Assembly: GCA_018340375.1 (NCBI GenBank)
Contig: JAFFJZ010000007.1
Span: 30,106,001-30,170,000, forward strand
Reading direction: 5' to 3'
DNA from: Gonatopus flavifemur
Taxonomy: Eukaryota > Arthropoda > Insecta > Hymenoptera > Dryinidae
DNA: 64,000 bases
Both the position numbers and the translations under genes were made by a program. Positions 57,520 through 64,000 of the stretch are shown here, one piece after another; within the stretch, counting starts at the first letter, position 1, and every line of letters starts with the position of its first letter. A model generated the notes under the pieces. That model searched no databases and was not told the DNA's origin. It saw nothing but the letters and a program-made list of their open reading frames with translations.

Positions 57520-58793
57520 TACAACTTATCGTTATGCTCCATACGAAACAATTACTCCTCAAAGCTGTCTGATTCTTAAGGAGATACCAGCGCCGAGGTA
57601 TGAACCAAATCTTTTATTCCAAACTACTCAAAAAAACTTTGATAAAAGCGAAATATCTCTCTGTTCGTCAAATCTTTGATGCGTGCAAAATTGCTACACA
57701 GAGGGATATTCTGATATTATTGGTGAAGCAATTTGGAATAAACGATTCGATTAGTATCCTTCGAATTCAGAATTCTTCCAGGAGGCATAAATTTTTCTTT
57801 GTTTCAAAAACTCCTATAGAATGTCTTCAAAATGTCTTACGGAATAGTTTTTTTCCCACACCTGCACGGAAAGTTGATGTTTTCTGACCTATTTTTAGGG
57901 GAGAAAGTGCTGAATTCCAAGCGAATGTGTCACAGCGGGAGGAAAATATTTTCCGCCCGCTCGCAGCAGGATATGCATATGAATATTTTATATGCCATTA
58001 AACAGATGATTTTCACTTTCCTTGCAGTTGTGGGAAAAAATAGTATGTTCACCTCGAGGAGAAGTGGGAAATTTCCACTTTCCCCCCTTGATGAACAATA
58101 TACGATTACTGCATTTAAGCTATGTATTTTGATTCGATAAATCTGAAATACATCGCAAACAAATGTGAAGACAATTTAAAAAGCAGAATTCGTGCTTATG
58201 GGTTTCAGAAAAATTTGAAACTTTTTCCATATTTCCCTTGTCAAACGAAAATTTGTGAAAAGTATGTAGAAAATTACTCACGTAAACGTTTATACATGAT
58301 GATATGACTAACAAAAACTTCGAAACCTTCATTTCTCGAGTCTTCTGAAATATTCAAGTGAAAAAGTTGGAAATATGGTCGGTTTGTATGCACATATACG
58401 TGTATATATATATATACATTGCCCCGCACTACTTCACAATGAATTCTGATATTTGATTGGTCTGAAATATTTGCTCTGATTAATGATTTGTTATTCATAG
58501 GTTCGCGATATTTATTTGGCTTATCTTTGACGCAAGTTCCGTTTGGAAATGTGGGTTGAAATTCTCATTAAATACATTTGTATTTTCAAGCTATATTTCA
58601 GCGAAGAGGGAACCACTTTTGTGAAGAATGGAGAATGCAGATTTATTCCAATCTGGATAGATTTCTATAGATCTACGTAAACAAATATCCCACGTTGAGG
58701 GAATGCTAGCGGCTGGCAGCAGCCAAATCGTTCATGGCAAACTACGGTCAAACGCTTTATTTTAATTTATATGAAGTGTTTTTCCGTAGTTTA
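57520..58793. other. Non-coding DNA, no gene seen
   Basis: Frames on both strands (57600-58140, 58120-58500) have no recognisable content. A short TATATATATATA run lies near 58403-58416. Confidence 0.45.
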
Positions 58794-59208
58794 CCTGGGA
58801 AAAAAAATTCCATATATGGACCCATATATGGATTCATATATGCATTCATATATGAGCATATATGGATTTTGGCCATATATGTTCATATATGGTCATATAT
58901 GAAAGTCGGGAATCTATCAGCATTGATCTCACTTCTCGAGTAATCTCTCCTTTGGTTTTTCATCACATTCCATGTAAAATTGTGACATTTTTTTGTCCAT
59001 ATATGGATGTATATGATAATGTATGATTGAATATGATCACATATGGCCATATACAGTCTCATTTATACATGATCATATATGGCCAAAATCCATGTATGCT
59101 CATATATGACCCATATATGTTTATATATGTTCATATGTATTTCATATATGTTCATATATGATTCATATACGCTCATATACGACCATATATGAATTATTTT
59201 TTTCCGGG
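58794..59208. mobile_element. CATATATG-array hairpin element
   Basis: Left end CCTGGGAAAAAAAATTCC, right end inverted CCCGGAAAAAAATAATTC. The body is an array of CATATATG/CCATATATGG words at intervals of about 10-20 bases, like 5751-7932. Flanks (TA, AT) do not match. Confidence 0.75.
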
Positions 59209-59810
59209 ATATTATGAACGATCAATTTAAATGTACATGCATCAGCTTTCTATTTCCTTCATCCTTGAATAGTTGCTGAGCATGAAGTATTTTGGAAAAA
59301 AAACTCAGATCCAAGTAGATCTGGGAACCATTAATTTTCCCTCTGTTTTAGCACTACGTAGATCTAAATTTTTCCTCCAGATTTTTAATTCTTTTTCTAC
59401 TCCTTTGCAGTAACCACTGAAATAATGTGAAATAATGTTATGGAACAAAACAAAATCCTTTGAACAAATTGAAAATGACATTTTTCCGAACATTTCAACT
59501 TCAAGCTATGCCAAACATTGTTCCAGTAAGAATTCTCGCGTAGCCCTTTGAGAGCAATTCAAGTACCGGGGCTGTTCAGTAAATGTCACCTACGTCGCTC
59601 TTTTTCACGCACCTTTTTTCTCAAAGTACAAAAAACAGATGTAGGTGTGACATTATTGTCATGTGATGTATAAAAAGAAGTTTCTCTTATCGAAACCATA
59701 AGCTCTCGACGTAAGAAGTTTTTTGTATGTAATCAATATCTTCTTAGTTCGAAAATCTGTTTTTATGCATAAAGGGAAATTTTTTGTAGAAGAAATATAA
59801 TACGGTTCTA
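59209..59810. other. Non-coding DNA, no gene seen
   Basis: Nothing recognised in this stretch. Confidence 0.45.
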
Positions 59811-60020
59811 CAGGGAAAAAAAATTAGTTGAAATAATTATTAACTTATAAGCGCATTCGGACCTATATATTTTTTTTTCGTTAAAGTAATGAATTTATTC
59901 ATTAGTTTAATCAGCTCGAAATAATTTGCTAAAAAATTAGTTGAATCAACGAAAAGAAAATGGGTCCATATGCGCTTACCAGTTGAATGGTTATTTCAAC
60001 TAATCTTTTTTTGTTCCGTG
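59811..60020. mobile_element. Hairpin MITE with TTAGTTGAAATAA arms
   Basis: CAGGGAAAAAAAATTAGTTG at the left and, inverted, CACGGAACAAAAAAAGATTA at the right, with AGTTGAAATAA following in both arms, and AAGCGCAT and GCGCTTA mirrored inside. No clean duplication. Confidence 0.6.
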
Positions 60021-61269
60021 TGAAGCAAACGAATATTTTCTAGAAATCAAATGATCGATCCACAAAACAGAAGATATTTGTCACATGCAACTCCATCTCA
60101 ATTGAATTCAATATTCTTTTCTGTACACGTACTGTGCGAATAATAATAAAGATTCATACAGGAACTTCGATACTCATCCGATGATGAAGAATAATTGAAT
60201 CCACCATATTTGCTTCACAATTGTGTTTCAAATTAAATACATCACGTAATGTTAGGCCACCCTTCGCTCCCTTTGTTGCGTTACATTATACGTCACTAAT
60301 AGACCTTCCCCTTAAATTACGTTACGCTAATTTAATACCATGTCTATGATCATGAAAAAATGCAGTGAAATGTGAGATTGTAATAATCAATCCCCCTTTT
60401 AACTATTGCCACATTGATTCAATTACAAATCCTGCATGAAGTTCAAATAAAATCTCAGCATTTGTTTAGTTTTAACCTGATAACAGATTCTTAATGGTAT
60501 GTGAGGGACGTCTAGCGCGACGGGTTTGTAACTTTGATGGTTTGCACGTAAATTCCAGAACAAGTCACAAAAGAATTTTCTATCAAGGTTGAGATTCGAA
60601 CTTTTTAATAATTAAAAATCACACAGGTCTATCAAATTTCATAAAAGTCCGAAAGTGGAGACCAGGCCCATTGTACTCGGAGGATATTGGTTCCCTGATC
60701 ACGAATCCGAGCTCAGAATTCATTAGGGACTGAAGCCCAAATCATTAAGGATTGAGGTTCGGGTTAAGGTTATTGAAAATCTACGTTTTGAATTAAAGTC
60801 ACGGTTGAGATTGATGTTTCTGAAGTTTTGATCGTTCATTGAACGAATGGGTAATCGAATAACGACATAATCAGTTGTCAAAGTCCTAAATTTTTGCGGT
60901 ACATCCTTTAAACGATATTTTGAGTTCCCAGGAGTTGATTCGGAAACATGAAAACCGATGATTCATCAGATTTTGTGAGTTTGAATTTTCGGTTTGTTTC
61001 TATAAAGGATTCAAACTTCATGAACATTGAGGTTGATTGAAAAATTTTTTAACGGTCTGGGTTGAGATTAATGTGGTTTTTCCAAAAGATTAGGGTTGAA
61101 GTTGTCAAAGGTATTACGATCAATGAAAGTTTCAGATTGGATTTCACCCAAATCAATAAATGACAAGGATACAATGATATAGGGAATATTTTTTATCCAT
61201 TCATAAATGGTCGGATCATGCGGGTTTTCGTTTTTTTTTCTTTCATCATTCTTTTCAGTTGTCTTGTAA
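60021..61269. other. Non-coding DNA, no gene seen
   Basis: The 60570-61200 stretch repeats GGTTGAGATT and AAAGTTC-like words on one strand, possibly a decayed repeat. No gene or element ends seen. Confidence 0.4.
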
Positions 61270-61366
61270 CCCCAAGAGAACACAAATCTTGAGGAACGTT
61301 CATGAACGTTCGCAAACATCTAGAACCATTGAATGACCGTTCTTCAAGGTTTGTGTTCTCTTGGGG
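61270..61366. mobile_element. 97-bp CCCC-type hairpin (GAACGTTC family)
   Basis: Left end CCCCAAGAGAACACAAATC, right end inverted CCCCAAGAGAACACAAACC; AA on both sides (61268-61269, 61367-61368). Same family as 4375-4472 and 5382-5480. Confidence 0.85.
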
Positions 61367-61486
61367 AATGATTTCGGGGTTCACATTGATCTGAATCACT
61401 CCGTTTTCTGTACTTGGAGGATATATTTTAATTGTTATCAGTATGTGTGAACAAAATTTCAAATCTTCGTAGAAACAATTTAGATT

Positions 61487-61736
61487 CCCGTATGAAAATA
61501 TTTCGCTGAAACAACCAGGAATAATCTTTGAAAAACATTGCATTTTTTCTGAACAACTTTGACAAACTGTGAGAATTTCTGAAATTTTGATGCAACATCC
61601 ATTTTTTGAACATTCTGCGTGGACTTTTTTCGGAGTTTTTCAGATTTTTTTCAGATTTTTTTTCCGACAAATAGGAACAAAATTGCACTTTGAACAATTT
61701 CTGACATGAATCTGAGAAATGTCTAACATTTTTCTG
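61487..61736. mobile_element. Left half of a CCCGTATGG hairpin element
   Basis: It starts CCCGTATGAAAATATTTCG and follows 29115-29706 to that element's middle (CATTTTTCTG), where element 61737-62084 is inserted. ATTATTGAAGAAA follows after the insert, as in 29115-29706, but the right half is then lost. Confidence 0.75.
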
Positions 61737-62084
61737 CACGGAGAGAAAAAATTTGCTGACGCAGCAAATCGAGGTATTATATATAGAATAGCAAAAATTT
61801 TTGCTGACCTAGCTAAAAATTTGCTATAACAGCAATCGTGTTAGCTACGACAGCAATTTTTTAGCTCTGGCAGCAAAAAATGTTTACTCCGCCAGCAAAT
61901 TTTCAGTATTATATACAGGATAGCAAACATTTTTCGCTGCCACAGCTAAAAATTCGCTGTCGCAGCTAACAAGATTGCTGGAACAGCAAATAGTTTGCTG
62001 TCACAGCAAAAAATTTGCTGCTCTGGCAAAAGGAACCCAGCAAAAGTAGATTTCGCTGCCACAGCGAATTCCTTTTTCTCCGTG
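61737..62084. mobile_element. CACGGAG element with TTGCTG words, nested
   Basis: Left end CACGGAGAGAAAAAATTTGC, right end inverted CACGGAGAAAAAGGAATTCG; TG on both sides (61735-61736, 62085-62086). The whole body is an array of TTTGCTGNNACAGCAAA-like words about 15-25 bases apart. Confidence 0.9.
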
Positions 62085-62086
62085 TG

Positions 62087-64000
62087 ATTATTGAAGAAAA
62101 TGTTCAACCTGCAATGACTGGAGGTTAAAATCAGACTGAAATGATGACTATTTTGGTCATGTTCGTTGAAAATTACAGAGAAAAACAGATTAGAATTATC
62201 ACACGAAGTAGAACAAAAACAGTAGTTAAGAAGGATAAATTTTGGATTTTCCAGAGAGGATAAAAACAGTCTAAATTTTTCGACTCATGTGAGCTTGATG
62301 AGAAAGAATTGTGAATGTATCCGAGTTTGGCAGTTCCAGCAAGATGATTCTGCCATTCAGCACACTTGGATATGGCATCGATCAGACATTCAATAGATAT
62401 CCAAATGTTCGTCCATTACCCATTTGACGTCCATTAGATCCCCACTGGATATCCCAAATATCCTGGATATGCAATCGACATCTCATGGATATATGTGTGC
62501 TGTATGAGTTTGTTTTGAGGAAGAAAATGGAATTTCTTCTCTATTATTGGGACAGGTCATGAGTTTGAAGATCATCATCATGCAAACATACGTATTCTTT
62601 TACACTGGTAAAACAATCACGTACAGGCTGCGTGGTGTGATAGACACGCGCACGCATTGAATTATACAATGGAACCTTTCAACGTAAGGTCAGTGTAGCT
62701 GCGTCCAATCATTATATTGTGTTGTATTCGTAAAAAGTATAGCTCGTTAAAGTTTCATTGATATGCAAGTCACACACTTCTTTGCATTAATCAATCATGT
62801 ATCAGTTCGCTTTCAACTTAATTAGAATTACTTACGCGTATTGAATAAAATTTCAATTTACTTTTCTTTCTTACACAAATGGATTTCTCGATCTCTCTTG
62901 CAGTGCGGGATTGATCAATTCCATTAATAAATACCAAACGTATGTGAAATATAAATATTCAGAGAACACTACGATACGATGTGTATTAGGGTGGGCCGAA
63001 AAAACTCAACTTTTTTTTCTCGAGTCGCTATACCGCGGAAAAGTTGCGATTTGGAATGACAAAAAATATAAAAAAAAAATCAATAAAAAATATCGATGTC
63101 TTCCGGTCGCGCGAAGCCCCCAAAGTTCATAAAAATAGGTAAAAATCCACTATTTCACGTGAATTCTCGAAATAAGTAGAGATATTATGATTCGAACGCT
63201 ATAGCTGTAATTAATCAATGATGAAATCATCGTAAACAATTGTGGAAAATCACCAAAATCATTCAATGTATTCAGTTTACCCATTAGCATGAAATTCATG
63301 CGGAATATTGAGAAAGCAAGTACGTGCGTGCACTGAAAAAAATAATGTAGCTGAATTTGAGTCCGAGTCCATTCTGTAGTTACTGTAACTGTATTATGAC
63401 CATAAAAATGTGCAATAGATATGACCGAACTCGTGTGGATCCCTCAGAGAGAGAAGAAAAATGGAGTATTACTTTCTTTATTTAATACAAAATACAATGT
63501 ATAGAATAAAGAAACCTTTATTAGTCTGAGTGTTTGTTAAAATATTTGATCTCTTTCCTACATGGCTCTTTTCATTTCTCTTATTTATTGCCTTCATTTA
63601 CTCAATTCTAATTGATTGTCTCTGTTCTATTGTCTTCATGATTATGAATGTTGCACTTACTTCCACAGTAACCTCAATAAGAACATGACTTCCGCAACTA
63701 CAAAACTCAAATTCGATTGCATTCTCTTCTCAATGTTTGATTGCCGTGTTTATTAATCTGAAAATTATAAGAAACTCCTGTTTTGTTACTACATAATATG
63801 AATATATTACTACGTGAAAAAATTGAAAATATTGAACCAGCTCAGGTTGAGGATATTTATGAACCTTCGGCCCGATCTATACAGATCTAATCTGAACGTT
63901 CGCTGAGGCTTCATGTTCTCTTTGGGTATGATTCACTTTTGTTACACAAATTCCAATTCAGATTAGCGAAAATTTTTGCAATTTGAAAGCACATAGCAGT
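62087..64000. other. Right-end non-coding DNA
   Basis: No gene was recognised. ATATCC/GGATAT words gather at 62380-62500. An AGGGTGGGCCGAAAAAA-like start of an unidentified repeat lies at about 62989-63006. A GAACGTTC-family end lies near 63890-63930. A (+) acceptor/donor pair frames 36 bases at 62904-62939, too little to call. Confidence 0.45.

Noticed and set aside
62904..62939. A 36-base stretch with good acceptor and donor reading AGLINSINKYQ, faintly like the clarin segment before the third helix
   Set aside because: Too short, 18 kb from the clarin-like exon, and direct joining to that exon gives a stop codon.
1..64000. CRISPR-like arrays among the regularly spaced short words (for example CATATATG at 58794-59208)
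   Set aside because: The words are 8-12 bases with irregular short spacing inside transposon ends, in an animal genome. No direct repeats of CRISPR length exist.

Overview
The window is AT-rich animal DNA, most likely from an insect and possibly a hymenopteran such as a parasitoid wasp. The reasons are compact GT-AG introns in a TTC4-type co-chaperone gene, a mariner element of a type common in insects, a FLYWCH fragment, a Jockey/CR1-like reverse transcriptase scrap, and a very dense load of small transposons. There are no bacterial operons, no rRNA and no CRISPR array. The species-level guess is inference. Most open reading frames here are chance frames in repeats.

Genes. One gene is complete: a TTC4/Cns1-type Hsp90-Hsp70 co-chaperone at 9539-11844 (+), six exons and 386 codons, with a poly(A) signal 31 bases after the stop. 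At 44624-44908 (+) is the first coding exon of a four-transmembrane clarin-like protein; its later exons were not found. On the minus strand, three phase-compatible exon candidates (57504-57322, 57246-57097, 50489-50193) may form an unrecognised six-cysteine protein interrupted by a 6.6-kb repeat-filled intron. A GC-richer exon candidate of an unknown gene lies at 35291-35438 (or to 35682). A non-coding stretch at about 12.0-12.6 kb has a tight cluster of three E-boxes and tandem TCAGTT initiator-like sequences, and may be the promoter or 5' exon of a gene running right.

Mobile DNA. There is one nearly intact mariner (23192-24476, TA duplication, transposase frameshifted near its C-terminus), one 1.85-kb foldback element with two 752-base near-identical arms, a Tc1-like MITE, a FLYWCH fragment, a reverse transcriptase fragment and four tRNA-like (SINE-like) pieces. 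Above all there are more than 30 palindromic MITE-like elements whose ends read CCC...GGG or CAC...GTG and which are flanked by identical dinucleotides of many kinds (AA, TA, AT, AC, CA, TG, TC, TT, AG). Their interiors are often arrays of one short, self-complementary word that differs from element to element. They nest in each other up to three deep, and in three cases the unoccupied target can be read from another repeat copy in the same window.

Layout: 0-8.6 kb, MITE cluster with the foldback; 9.5-11.9 kb, TTC4; 12-15.5 kb, sparse single-copy-like DNA; 15.5-25.4 kb, hairpin elements, FLYWCH and mariner; 25.4-28.8 kb, quiet; 28.8-43.2 kb, nested repeats plus the exon candidate near 35.3 kb; 44.6 kb, clarin-like exon; 45.8-56.5 kb, heavily nested repeats and tandem arrays around the minus-strand exons; 57-64 kb, hairpin elements in otherwise featureless DNA.
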